The notes under the pieces: generated by a model
Told to the model about the DNA's origin: nothing
What the model saw: the letters and a program-made list of their open reading frames with translations, nothing else
Database searches by the model: none
Source of the DNA: Galeruca laticollis
Taxonomy: Eukaryota > Arthropoda > Insecta > Coleoptera > Chrysomelidae
Assembly: GCA_963921935.1 (NCBI GenBank)
Contig: OY998175.1
Location: 176,673,262 to 176,737,261 of the forward strand
DNA length: 64,000 nucleotides
Reading direction: 5' to 3'
In this document: positions 32,417 through 43,094 of the stretch, piece after piece
How the letters are laid out: the number at the start of each line of letters is the position of its first letter
Position numbering within the stretch: the first letter of the stretch is position 1
Position numbers and translations under genes: made by a program

Positions 32417-35271
32417 ATTATGTAGCAGGTAAAAATAGAATAGAATTTAAGTCAGACATAGTTTATTTAAATATAGAAAGTTTGTTAGCGCACAAAGACC
32501 AACTAATAGCCAACATTGTCTGGTACCATCCAGCTATTATATTACTTAGTGAATCTAGAACAACGAACGTGATAGATAATTTTGAACTTGAAATAGCAGA
32601 TTATTCACTTATAAGGTGTGACTCCAACTCAAGACACACAGGAGGGATAGTTATCTATGTTAGAAAAGATTTAAATTATACAAATGGTAAAACTTATGTT
32701 CAAGAAGGAAATTATTGGTGTAAATTTGTATCTGTAAATTATGGCAGTATTAAATGGATAATAGGAAGCCTGTATCATTCACCTAGTGGAAGTCATGCTG
32801 CGTTTCTTGAGCAAATGGAGAATATATGTGAGGAAGTATTGTGTAAGAATTCTCGGGTAGTGCTGGCAGGTGATTTCAATTTGGATTTTTTGTCCGACGA
32901 ATTTTATGTTAAAAAAATTAAAGATCTTTTCCATTCTTATGGCATTTGTCAAAAAGTAGAAACATATACTAGAATAACTAACACAAGCAAAACTTTAATA
33001 GACTATGTACTGACAAATATTGATAATTTACAAGCCTTTGTTATGGATGAACCCAAACTCACTGATCATTCTGTAATAACAGTTAAATGCTTTAGTTTTG
33101 AAAGATCTGCTATGGCGAGGAAAAGTACTAGAATGGTTAGAAATTTAAGTAATGACAAACTACACAACATAAATTTAAATTTAATTGATAGTGAATTTTT
33201 ACTAAATAGTACCGATGTTAACGGTATTTATAATAATATTAAAGATGTTTTTGGCTCAGTTGTTAATGAAATTGCACCAAAAAAAACTATATCATATTAC
33301 GAAAATGAGTTGCCTTGGTATGACGATGATATAAAAAAGTTGAGTAGAGATAGAGATAATGCATATAAAATATTTAAAAGTATTCCGAATAATATTAACT
33401 GGGAAAGTTATAAATACAAACGTAATGCAGTGGTTAACTTAATAAAAGAAAAGAAAAATATTTATTACTATAATGAAATTGACAAAAATGTAAAAAATCC
33501 AAAGTTGATGTGGAAAACATTAAAAAAATTAATTAACCCTAAACAATACAATAGTAATTTTTCCAATGGTGTTTATTTTGAAAACAATGGTCAGAGTACT
33601 CTTATAAGAAATAATCGTGAGCTTTCTGAACATTTTAATGAATTTTTTGTTAATAGTATTAGTGAAATGGTGTCTAGTATTGAGGATATTAAGTTTATTT
33701 GTAATATCCAAGAGTGTGAGAATCATTTTAGTAATTTTAAAACAATTTCTTTGAGAGAGTTGGGATTAATTATAAAAAATTTGGAAAATAAAGGATCTAC
33801 AATTTACGAACTTAATAGTCAAGTAGTAAAAAACAGTTTTGATGTTATTGGGCATGTGTGGTGTCATTTTGTTAATACATCACTGGAAACTGGCGTATTC
33901 CCAGAGGAACTGAAAACTAGTATCGTTACACCTGTTGAGAAGATTACTAATACTAATAAAAGTAGTGAGTTCAGACCAATTAATTCTTTACCTTTTGTGG
34001 AAAAATTATTGGAATCAGTAGTTTATCAGCAATTATTGGAATATATCGAGTCAAATAACTTGTTGTTTATTAATCAGTCTGGTTTTAGATCCAAACATTC
34101 ATGTGAATCAGCTATCCAGCTGACTGTCACTAAGTGGAAGAATAATATCAGCAAAAATTTATATACTATAGCAGTATCATTGGATCTAAGAAGAGCTTTT
34201 GAGACCGTAAATAGAAAAATATTACTTAAAAAACTAAAGCGGTATGGTATAGGGGGTAAGGTATTAAATTGGATAAAAGGATACTTAACTAATAGAAAAC
34301 AAGTTACTAAAATTGGCGATACAATATCACCTCCTATTGAGGTAAAGCATGGAGTTCCTCAGGGAAGTATTCTAGGCCCTATCTTGTTCTTGATTTACAT
34401 AAATGATATAGATAAATTTGTTGATTGTGACTACATTCATATCTTTGCAGATGATACATTAATATCTGTAAGTGATGAGAATTTAGATAGAGTATTGTTT
34501 AAAATAAATAGTGTGTTAAGAAGTTTGAATAAATATTTAAAAATGAATAAACTAAAGCTAAATGTAAATAAAAGCAAGGCTATGATAATTACAACACCTC
34601 ATAAATACAATCAAATAAGCAATGATCAAATAAGTATAGAAATAAATAATGAACAAATTGAAATTGTCAAAGAAATCAAATATTTAGGATTCATGTTGGA
34701 TAATCATTTATTATTTAGTGGCCATTTTGAGTACATAAAAAAGAAAATTTTGAAAAAACTTTATTTTTTCTCCAGAGTGTCTCAACACTTAAGTCTAAAT
34801 TCCAGAATAACCGTTTATAAGACCATTATTCAGCCCCATTTTGAGTATTGCCCGACACTACTATACTTCTTTGATTTAAATAAGATGTCTCAATTACAAA
34901 AACTGCAAAATCGTGCAATGAGAATTATACTACGATGCAACAGAATGACTCCTATCTCTATGATGCTTCAAACTTTGGAATTACTCAAGGTAGAGAGGCG
35001 ATTATATTATTTAGTTATGACTTATATTCATAAAATGATAAATAATCTTTTGCCAACGTATTTTTGTAAGTATATTACATTTACCAATGAAATTCATACC
35101 TACAATACGAGGAGCCAGAACAGCTTATATGTATCGAGGCAAAATCATTCCTATAATGTAAAGAGTTTGTTTTTTAAAGGATTCATCCATTACAATGGCC
35201 TACCAGAAAATATAAAAAAATCAAAAAGTCTGTCTGAATTTAAGCGTGCCTTGGCATTATATTGTAAATAG
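32404..35271 (+). CDS. Non-LTR ORF2: APE endonuclease and reverse transcriptase
   Basis: An uninterrupted frame of 955 codons (the last 929 counted from 32482) starts right after a TGA and has no ATG before roughly 32815, already inside the endonuclease. Endonuclease blocks are YLNIESLLAHKDQL, ILLSESRTT, VLAGDFNLDF and LTDHSVITV. Reverse-transcriptase blocks are FRPINSLPFVEKLLESVV, FRSKHSC, SLDLRRAFETVN, GVPQGSILGPILFLIYIND and HIFADDTLIS (the ADD site). No RNase H domain is present. ORF1 ends in a slippery A-AAA-AAC just before its stop, and a -1 shift there would enter this frame. The protein nicks target DNA and copies the element RNA onto it. Confidence 0.9.
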   Translation, partial: PKKLNYVAGKNRIEFKSDIVYLNIESLLAHKDQLIANIVWYHPAIILLSESRTTNVIDNFELEIADYSLIRCDSNSRHTGGIVIYVRKDLNYTNGKTYVQEGNYWCKFVSVNYGSIKWIIGSLYHSPSGSHAAFLEQMENICEEVLCKNSRVVLAGDFNLDFLSDEFYVKKIKDLFHSYGICQKVETYTRITNTSKTLIDYVLTNIDNLQAFVMDEPKLTDHSVITVKCFSFERSAMARKSTRMVRNLSNDKLHNINLNLIDSEFLLNSTDVNGIYNNIKDVFGSVVNEIAPKKTISYYENELPWYDDDIKKLSRDRDNAYKIFKSIPNNINWESYKYKRNAVVNLIKEKKNIYYYNEIDKNVKNPKLMWKTLKKLINPKQYNSNFSNGVYFENNGQSTLIRNNRELSEHFNEFFVNSISEMVSSIEDIKFICNIQECENHFSNFKTISLRELGLIIKNLENKGSTIYELNSQVVKNSFDVIGHVWCHFVNTSLETGVFPEELKTSIVTPVEKITNTNKSSEFRPINSLPFVEKLLESVVYQQLLEYIESNNLLFINQSGFRSKHSCESAIQLTVTKWKNNISKNLYTIAVSLDLRRAFETVNRKILLKKLKRYGIGGKVLNWIKGYLTNRKQVTKIGDTISPPIEVKHGVPQGSILGPILFLIYINDIDKFVDCDYIHIFADDTLISVSDENLDRVLFKINSVLRSLNKYLKMNKLKLNVNKSKAMIITTPHKYNQISNDQISIEINNEQIEIVKEIKYLGFMLDNHLLFSGHFEYIKKKILKKLYFFSRVSQHLSLNSRITVYKTIIQPHFEYCPTLLYFFDLNKMSQLQKLQNRAMRIILRCNRMTPISMMLQTLELLKVERRLYYLVMTYIHKMINNLLPTYFCKYITFTNEIHTYNTRSQNSLYVSRQNHSYNVKSLFFKGFIHYNGLPENIKKSKSLSEFKRALALYCK
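32407..32413 (+). promoter_or_regulatory. Putative -1 ribosomal frameshift site (A AAA AAC)
   Basis: In the ORF1 frame the codons are CCA AAA AAC TAA. The heptamer A-AAA-AAC is one of the canonical -1 slippery sequences and is phased correctly (X XXY YYZ). Slippage moves decoding into the ORF2 frame one codon before the ORF1 stop. I see no strong downstream stem-loop by eye. Confidence 0.5.
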
Positions 35272-35989
35272 AGAATATATAGTTTTATTATATTGGATTT
35301 GATTATATTCTATTGTGATGAAAATTGAAATTATTGTAAAAAGAAAAAAAACTGATGTGTAATTGTAAACTGATGTATATATTATGTATTATAAATTAGG
35401 ATTCCTATTTAAATAAATACTACTACTATTAACTAGTGATAGACACACTCAACAAGTATTTGGCTACACCGATATTGGAGCAGGCAAAAGCCTTAACAAT
35501 GAGCAAGAGTTGGCTACTGAAGCATTAGTTTTAATGGTAGTAGGAGTAAATGACCATTTTAAAGTCCCAATTGCATACTTTTTAATTAACAAAATGTCGG
35601 GAATTGAAAAGGTAAATTTAATATTGGAAGCGCTGCGGCAATTACAACAAGTAAACTGCAAAGTTTTGTCAGTCACCTGCGATGGACCCCATGTTCATTT
35701 TAAGATGCTGCAGAGTTTAGGATGCAATGTCACAAATGTTGTAAATCTGAAACCATACTTTTACCATCCCATTACTCACCAGCGAGTCTATGTATTATTA
35801 GATGTTTGCCACATGTTGAAGCTTATTAGAAATAATTGGGCAAATATCAAAGTAATCATTGATCCCAGTGGAAATGAAGTGAAATGGGAGTACATAGAAA
35901 AACTCTTTAAAATTCAAGATGATGAAGGCTTATACTTGGGAAACAAATTGAGAGGAAAACATATTCAGTGGGAAACAGCAAAAATGAAG

Positions 35990-36375
35990 GTAGGAATTAC
36001 ATTATTTATTTATTGTAATAAATAATCTTATTTTGTATAACATTTTTTAGATATTTTTATTTTTCTCTTCATAAAATAAAAAGTGGATATATGTAAATTT
36101 CCTGTTGACTACGCCATCTGTTTTGTGGATTGTGTGACACATATAATTTTCTGATTCCATAAAGTAGTAAATATAATGTCATTTTATTTTGTTTTTACCT
36201 AAAGTGGTTATACTTGTTCCGCACTGCATTTGTTCATTGTGCACTTATTATAAAGAAACTAAAAAACTTATTAGAACTCCGACACTGCCACTCTTAATTA
36301 GCTGGTGACAAAATCTTTGCAAAACATATGTACGTTGGGGCTACATTATTATTATGTAAATGTTTTATTTTTAGG
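35990..36375. other. P-element intron
   Basis: The donor AAGGTAGGA near 35986 and the acceptor ATTTTTAG before 36376 bound an AT-rich intron. Nothing else is visible. Confidence 0.5.
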
Positions 36376-37765
36376 TGAACATTGCCGCTCAGACTTTGAG
36401 TAATAGTGTTGCATATGCACTTGAATTTTTGTGCGATACTTTACATCTCGATGATTTTAAGGGAGTCAAACCTACAGTAAATTTCATAAGAAATGTTGAC
36501 CAGTTGTTTGACTTGTTAAATTCGAGGAATTTGTATGGAGAGGGTATGAACCAATGCAAGAAAAAAATTAAGCTACCTGGAAACCAGTTTTGGAAGAAAT
36601 ATTGGTATATTTGGAAAATTGCAAAACCCGAACTGGCAGGTTGTTGTATACTACGAAAAAGAAGACACCATTTCTGGGATTTATTGTTTCGGCAAAGTCA
36701 TTATTGAGTATTTATGAATATGAAGTAGTGACCAAGAAAACTTTCAATTTTTGTTGACTTATAAATTCAGCCAATACCACCTTGAGCTATTTTTCTGCAG
36801 CATTAGGTAAGTTTGTTGATTTGAATCATGTATAACTCAATCATTTTTATTTTATGTGTATTCTTTCTACATTTAACTTTATTTTCAGATCTCGAAATGG
36901 ATGGATTAATAATCCAAATGCACAACAGTTTATGTACACATATAAAAGGCTACTAGTGCATCAGGACGTAAGATCCAACACAGAAAACTGTATGGCACAA
37001 GATCAAACTAATATTCTAGTTGTCTCGAGCAAGAAAGAGAACATATCAATAAGTGACATACATTCAAAAAGAAATACGGAAATGGATAATGTGGAAACAT
37101 ATAACGAAATTTTATATTTCTTTATGCCACCAAATTTAGGCGAATATGCTGAAAATGTAGTATCATACATCAGTGGGTTTGTGGTCAGATCATTATTGAA
37201 ATCAAGTAAAATAAAATGTCAGCCATGTGCAGAATCCTTGTATATGCCACAAACGGATGACCAGGACACATCCTTGGCATATTTAAATTTTATTAATCAA
37301 GGACGGTTATTTATTCCTTCCAAAAGTTGTTTGTTCTACCATAAAAAAAAAATACAGCTGATCAGAAAATTGTCTGGCACTATGTTACCTGTTAAAGATA
37401 ATTTCATTAATGTGCTTTTAAAAGAAGCTGAATATTTATTTGAGCAAGAAAATATCTTTGGTAATTTGAAACATTTTGATTTGTTAGAAATAACAGATAC
37501 TCCACATAGGCAAACATTAATCAAGCAAATTATTAGATGTTATGGTTCGATTAGACTACATAGTTTAACAAGAAATATAAATTTTAGTGAAATTGACTGT
37601 CTCGACCCTTACTTCGTGGAATATGCTCATATTAGTGTTTTAAAATGAAACTCAAGGTCTCTAGTTAATTCCACAATATAATACAAGTTATTGAAAATTC
37701 TAAGAAATTGACAATTGTTTCGATAAATCAATATCATCGTCAGAATGACAGAAGTTACATTTCAT

Positions 37766-38012
37766 TTTATGCCTACCTGATGTTTAGTAGTTATATTTTT
37801 TTGGCTAGACCAAGAAGTAACCTAACTTGTGATTGGCTTAATATATGTTTATAGAAAAAAGAAAGAAGAAGATGTGATATTACAAATATTGAAGCTTAGA
37901 TATTATTAGCCCTATGTTGATATCCTGGATATCATTTTTCCAATTAAGATCAGTATAACTGTGCAATGATATAGAAAACCAGGAAAACTATATCTGCTGA
38001 TCTTTACAATTA
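37766..38012. other. Penelope 3' non-coding segment
   Basis: AT-rich DNA between the nuclease stop and the left arm. No gene. Confidence 0.5.
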
Positions 38013-39368
38013 TCACTTAAGAAGACAGTTTATTAGTGGAGAATTCCCTAGATTTAACTGTTCATTGACAACTTCATATTGTGGGTTTCTTAAATGTCTT
38101 CTAATTTCCAGTTCTTCAAGGAAATCCAGTTCTTGTTTCTTTTCACAAATATGCAGCACTTCTAGTTCTGTGTTAGGTGTCAATGAATGATTGGTGTCAA
38201 GTAAATGTTTTGCGTAGTGAGATTAATCTGGTTGTTTTAATCTGTAAGCTCGTAAGTGCTCACTGTATCGTATTTCAAAATTCCTAAGGGTCTGACCCAA
38301 ATAGACAGCATTACATTCTGGACATTTGAGTTTATATATACCTGACTTCTTTAATAGTGGTATTTTTGTTTTTACATTTAACAATTTTGTACTAACGTTA
38401 CTTTCTGTTTTAAAAGAAATTGTTGCATTCGTTGCTGAAGATATTATCTTTGAAATATTATTAGAAATATTTCCTGCATATGTGATGGTTTTATAAGTTT
38501 TAATTTCATCAGCTTGTTCAGGATATATTAGTTGTAATGCCACTTTTTTCTCTTTTTTACTAATTAGTTTATTTATCATATCTAATGGATAACCGTTAGA
38601 TGTTGCTATTTGTCTAATTGTATTAATCTCTCTATCAAAATTACATTTGTTCATAGGAACTGAAAAAGCTCTATGTATCATTGAATTATATGCTGCTAGT
38701 CTGTGTGAGACAGGGTGGTTAGAATTGAATGGAATTGTCACATCAGTCTGTGTTGGTTTTCGGTAAATTGAATAATCAAGTACATCATTAACTCTTTGAA
38801 TTTTTAAATCAAGAAAATTGATTGAGCTATTTTCTTCAATTTCTAATGTAAATTTAATTTTCGGGTGTAAATTATTGATGTGGTTGAAAAACACATCTAA
38901 TTGTCGCTCACTACCCATAAAACAAGCTAATATGTCATCTACATATCTATACCAAAATAAAATATTTTTCGAAATATTACTTTCAAAGATCTTTCTTTCT
39001 AAATTGTCCATAAAAATGTTTGCTAAAATAGGTGATATAGGGCTTCCCATTGGTAAACCTTCATTTTGAATATATATCTTATTGTCAAAAGTGAAATAAT
39101 TCTGATTAATGCATACATCAAATAAATTAAGTATATCTGATATTATTCCTGGATTAATATTTTTATCTTCTAGTAATTTTCTTACAAGTATTAGACATTC
39201 TTTAGGAGGAATTTTAGTAAACATATTAGTTACATCGAACGATATGAGTTTATAGTTATCTTGCAAGTGGATTGATTTCAACTTTTTGATTAGTTCTATT
39301 GAATTTCTAATTGAGTACTGAGATTCATATCCGTAAGTATTGAGTATATTGGCAAAAAAGCTCAACAA
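38013..39368 (-). pseudogene. Penelope reverse transcriptase with GIY-YIG endonuclease, one nonsense codon
   Basis: The frame begins inside the right arm, so the N-terminus is truncated. Reverse-transcriptase blocks are KLISFDVTNMFTKIPP (motif A), NEGLPMGSPISPILANIF (motif B) and WYRYVDDILACF (motif C), followed by SINFLDLKI and YRKPTQTD, all typical of Penelope. The GIY-YIG nuclease starts at GIYKLKCPECNAVYLGQT and continues with NFEIRYSEHLRAY. A TAA at 38223-38225 interrupts the nuclease. The same frame then runs on for 69 codons (HYAKHLLDTNHSL onward) to a TGA at 38013-38015. Apart from this stop the C-terminus is intact. The nuclease normally nicks the target for reverse transcription. 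Confidence 0.88.
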
Positions 39369-39579
39369 TATAATGAAATGTAACTTCTGTCATTCTGACG
39401 ATGATATTGATTTATCGAAACAATTGTCAATTTCTTAGAATTTTCAATAACTTGTATTATATTGTGGAATTAACTAGAGACCTTGAGTTTCATTTAAAAA
39501 CACTAATATAAATTTTAGTGTGAAAGGAAAGAATATTCGTCAAATCTTCAACAAATTAGTTATTCATAAACATCAATAA

Positions 39580-40506
39580 AATTTAAAATATCTCTTTTAT
39601 ACAAATTGTTATATTAAAACAAGTTGCAATGAATGGTCCTCAAGTTTTACAATTTGTATTGGTTAAAATTCATCAAAAATTTTCCTGTTTTCGGCATGTG
39701 TTTAGATTAAAATTTCTGTATTGTGTGCATGTGTAGTTTTTGCATAGTTATTGGTGTAATATCAACAAAATTGGTCATTTATCTATACAGTATATAAAAA
39801 CGTATAGCAAACTTTCAATAAACTGTCTGATAAGAAATTAATTGGTTTGTGATAAAAATATCCTCTAGTATGATTTATCCTAATCCATCAATTGAACAAG
39901 TATTTGTTCTAGTTAGTAATCCATAAAATCTGGTTTCATTCCAACAATTCTGTTATCGTACGTAACCAGATTGCACACGTCAGTACTGATAACGACCTCG
40001 CCTATTCATTTTTTTCAGGTCAACTTTGGGGTCAAATGAGGTCATTGTGGAGTGAATCTGCTTATATGTACTACTATGTGTCAATTGTTCTAGTTTTACA
40101 TATTTTTCTTTTTTTTGTTACTGTAGCATTTTTTATATTTCCATATTGTATTAATGTGAATTTGGCTTGACCGTGATTAAATGAAATTAAAATTAACGGT
40201 TATTTTATTTTTTTCCTGATTTATGGAATTTGAATAAGAATATATAAGAATATAATTTATAAATAAACGATTCTTAAAATTTATGAAAAAGTTTTACATA
40301 ACCCCAACTTAGGTAGATACACAATACGCAGTAGCTAGTATAAATAATAAAGTAGGTATACTTTTTCTCTCACCGTTTCATATTTTCGTATCTTATAAAT
40401 GATTTCTGCTTTATTGTTTAAACCGGTCCTGTACGAATCACGTGACTCAGACCGGCCAACTTAAAATTAGTCCAACATGGCGACTACCGTAAAGGAGTCA
40501 AACCGA
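39580..40506. other. P-element 3' non-coding region
   Basis: Lies between the transposase stop and the right inverted repeat and contains the subterminal repeat near 40457. No gene. Confidence 0.5.
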
Positions 40507-40550
40507 ATATACTATTAGAAGTCCATAGATCTTAAGTCCGTGATTCAAAC

Positions 40551-41930
40551 CAAAGTTATTAGTGACAATGAGGTTTCACGTTTCTTTATATTTTTTATCC
40601 AGTGAGGTCCTTGTTATTTTTATTTGAAAGCTAATTTATTATTTGAGGTTAACGTATTATCTGTTACATTAATAACTAAATCTCTTTAATTACGTTATTA
40701 TAAGATTTTTTTTACACAACTAATGGGGTCTGGATACTGTGCTGTTGGGCCTATTCCTCCTTCAAAATGAAGTCGAACAAATGTATGTACTCTCCAAATA
40801 GGATTTATTATTTTTTACACCTTTGTTACCGATAACATTGTTTTATTTCAAATAAAATACTTGTTTAATATTTAGTTATAAATGCATGTTAATCAGCATT
40901 TCATTACTTATAGCAAATATGTGATTATAATTATTGTTGTAGTAAATTACATTTAAAACATGGTATGTATTGATTACGTATTTGTAAAGGTGTATTAAAA
41001 TGTCTATACTCTTGTAGCGTTAATATTTACTGAGTTCTGTTGAATTCACATATTAAGTGGAATTTTAAATTAACTATTATATATTTAAACAAAACCCACT
41101 GCGCTGCCCATGTGCTAGGTACAAAACCGAAGTATGTAATTAATAGACAGGATGTTTATGTTCCAAAACTAGGCCGTAAAATGCTTCACTTTAGTTACTG
41201 TAATCGAAAAATAAAGTGTTCGACATATTCCCTTCGTTATTGTAAGAATAATTTTACAAAAGTTAGGACAACCTTTCGATATAAGCCTACCTGAACTTAT
41301 ACACCGTTCTTTAATACATAGAGAAATACCGATAAGCTATAAACATTGTAGATTTGAGAAACAGGCTGATTAAATGACCAGAAACAAATTGGGAGTCAAT
41401 TATTGCAATTTTTTTTCGAGTAACGACTGAAACAAATCCGAATACTTAAACTATAGGAATTTTAAGGACCGGCTGTAGGAGTAACAACTTTCATCCCGTT
41501 AGCTTTCTGAGCAACGACGACGTATTTCCAACGTCTATAGATTTTTTGTGGACAAAAAACGCCGAATCGATAAACCTCAAGGCCTCCTTATTTTCCATGG
41601 AACATTTATTCACAGCATATTTTATACGGTATGTACTGAAATCTGTGACATTATATTCAGAGGAGTATTTTGAACGTTCACTTATTGTTTTCAAAATTTT
41701 AGGGTGTTTTATAGTCCATAGAGAATTCTGTAAAACTGGTACGGTTTTTTGTGGTTGTGATAGCCATTAAAGCTTAAGTATAGTTTTTTTAAGAGATTTT
41801 GTGGAAATTTTTAGTAATTTTATGCGGGCCTTTTTGTAATAAATTCGTAGTTTATTCAGTAAATTTTTTGCTGCGTTTAGAGTAAATTTTTTGAAAATAA
41901 AATTTTAGTGTCAAATGTTAAATACACAGA
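40551..41930. other. no gene recognised
   Basis: AT-rich DNA. A plus-strand frame at 41040-41294 (with VLGTKPKYVINRQDVYVPKL) is not a family I recognise. It might be a decayed exon of the gene started at 29291, but nothing proves this. Confidence 0.3.
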
Positions 41931-43094
41931 ATGATTCCCATTCTAAATAAAATTCCGCACCACCAATTTGGTTTCTGCCACTCACATTCTACCATCCAGC
42001 AATGCCACAGAATCGTGCATGCGATCAACAGATCTCTTGAAGAAAAAAAGTATTGCCCCTCACTGTTCCTTGATATAAGTCAGGCCTTTGATAAGGTGTG
42101 GCACGAAGGTCTCCTTTTTAAAATAAAACATTATCTTCCATCTTACTTTAAATTATTCAAGTCTTACTTGACAAGCAGACAATTCAGAACCAGAGTCAAT
42201 GGAGAAATCTCAAACACTTACCCGATCAAGTCTGGGGTACCTCAGGGCAGCGTTCTGGGACCATTATTATATTTACTATATACAGAAGACCTCCCCACAG
42301 AAAATACTGTAACAGGAACATTTGCGGATGATACAGTTATCTTATCCAGTCACGAAGATCCAGCAACCAGAAGATTGGACGAGGAAGTGGAAAATAAATA
42401 TAAATGAAAATAAATCTGCACAAATAACATTCAGTTTGAGAAATGACCAATAGCCATCAGTCACCGTCAATAATGTAATAATACCAGAAACACATTCAGT
42501 CATTTATCTTGGAATACAACTAGATCCAAAACTGGAAAGAACACATAGTCAAAAAGAGGAAACAAATCAGGTTTGTTCCAACCGACACGAAAACCGTACA
42601 ATGTACGATACAAATTCAGTTTACCTGCTGATTAGTGAATTTGATGGCAGACTTATTATATTCACTAACCAGCAGGTCAACTGAATTTGTATCGTACATT
42701 GTACGGTTTTTGTATCGGTTGAAACGAACCTATCGATTTGCGCTTCAAAGAGTTATATTGGTTGTTAGGAAGAAAATCTAAATTGACTATGGACAACAAG
42801 ATCTTAATTTATAAGACTGTGATAAAACCCATATGGACTTATGGCATAGAACTTTGGGGTTGTGCCAGTAAATCAAGTATTGCTATTCTCCAGAGGTCCC
42901 AATCGAAAATTCTTCGTGCAATGGTGAATGCACCATGGTATGTATCGAATGATACTCCCCACAAAGATCTCGGCATATCAAACATCACAGAAGAAATCCA
43001 GAAGCACAGCAGTAAATATCATGAACGACTAGAGGGACATGAGAATCCTCTAATACAACCCTTACTAAAACCACAAAGAGAAAGACGAATATAA
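41931..43094 (+). pseudogene. Jockey-type reverse transcriptase, 5'-truncated and split by a MITE
   Basis: The fragment starts within the reverse transcriptase: HHQFGFCHSHSTIQQCHRIV, LFLDISQAFDKVWHEGLLFK, SGVPQGSVLGPLLYLLYTED and GTFADDTVILS. A frame change near 42400 and a palindromic insertion at 42570-42732 break it. Downstream it resumes as RFKELYWLLGRKSKLT, YKTVIKPIWTYGIELWGCAS and ILQRSQSKILRAMVNAPWY, the Jockey C-terminal part. It lacks the endonuclease, as usual for 5'-truncated copies. Confidence 0.85.
42570..42732. mobile_element. Palindromic MITE inside the Jockey fragment
   Basis: The left arm (about 42570-42647) and right arm (about 42655-42732) are near-perfect reverse complements and include ACCGTACAATGTACGATACA. 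It interrupts otherwise continuous Jockey coding and is too short to code. Confidence 0.8.

Larger units (their letters stand above)
31313..35433 (+). mobile_element. Non-LTR retrotransposon (CR1/Jockey group), nearly full length
   Basis: It is inserted in the P transposase gene, with a probable 7-bp duplication TAGTGAT (31306-31312 and 35434-35440). A leader of about 320 bp precedes a PHD-finger ORF1 and an endonuclease-reverse transcriptase ORF2. It ends in AAATAAATACTACTACTATT without a long poly(A), as in CR1/Jockey relatives with short 3' repeats. Confidence 0.8.
37590..39504 (-). mobile_element. Penelope-like element flanked by inverted terminal repeats
   Basis: It is inserted in the last P-transposase exon with a 16-bp direct repeat AATATAAATTTTAGTG at 37574-37589 and 39505-39520. 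The left arm (37590 to about 37765) and right arm (about 39372-39504) are inverted copies; the left one also has a TCTCGACCCTTACTTCGTGG terminus. Terminal repeats in direct or inverted orientation are typical of Penelope-like elements. Hammerhead-like motifs lie in both arms (37720-37743 minus, 39395-39428 plus). The coding region is on the minus strand. Confidence 0.88.
30055..39579 (+). pseudogene. P-element transposase (THAP9-like), split by two retroelements
   Basis: Exon 1 (30055-30131, donor GTAAGT) and exon 2 (30197-30435) together encode a complete THAP zinc finger: MSSCFVRGCSNAT, FHKFPNDNTLKRSW, VCSEHFG, and a closing LKLP block. A coiled-coil-like basic region follows (30760-30930), then LRSFAMTLQFYSSKAYNYV. 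After the first insertion the gene resumes at about 35443 with FGYTDIGAGK, ATEALVLMVVGVNDHFKVPI, VLSVTCDGPHVHFKM and YVLLDVCHMLKLIRN. Further exons are about 36376-36690 (NIAAQTLSNSVAYALEFLCD) and 36888-37589, and the last 59 bp follow the second insertion, with a stop at 39577-39579. Before the first insertion the expected D-E-M block of P transposases is not found, so some coding sequence is lost there. THAP binds the element ends and the RNase-H-like core cleaves. Confidence 0.82.
29516..40542 (+). mobile_element. P element with complete ends, containing two later insertions
   Basis: Perfect 36-bp terminal inverted repeats (29516-29551 and 40507-40542; start CACGGACTTAAGATCTATGG) are flanked by the 8-bp direct repeat ATTCAAAC at 29508-29515 and 40543-40550, the hallmark of P elements. 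Subterminal inverted repeats also occur: CTAATTTTAAGTTGG near 29610 and CCAACTTAAAATTAG near 40457. The element carries a THAP-domain transposase gene. A non-LTR retrotransposon (31313-35433) and a Penelope-like element (37590-39504) sit inside it. Without them it would be about 5 kb. Confidence 0.92.
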
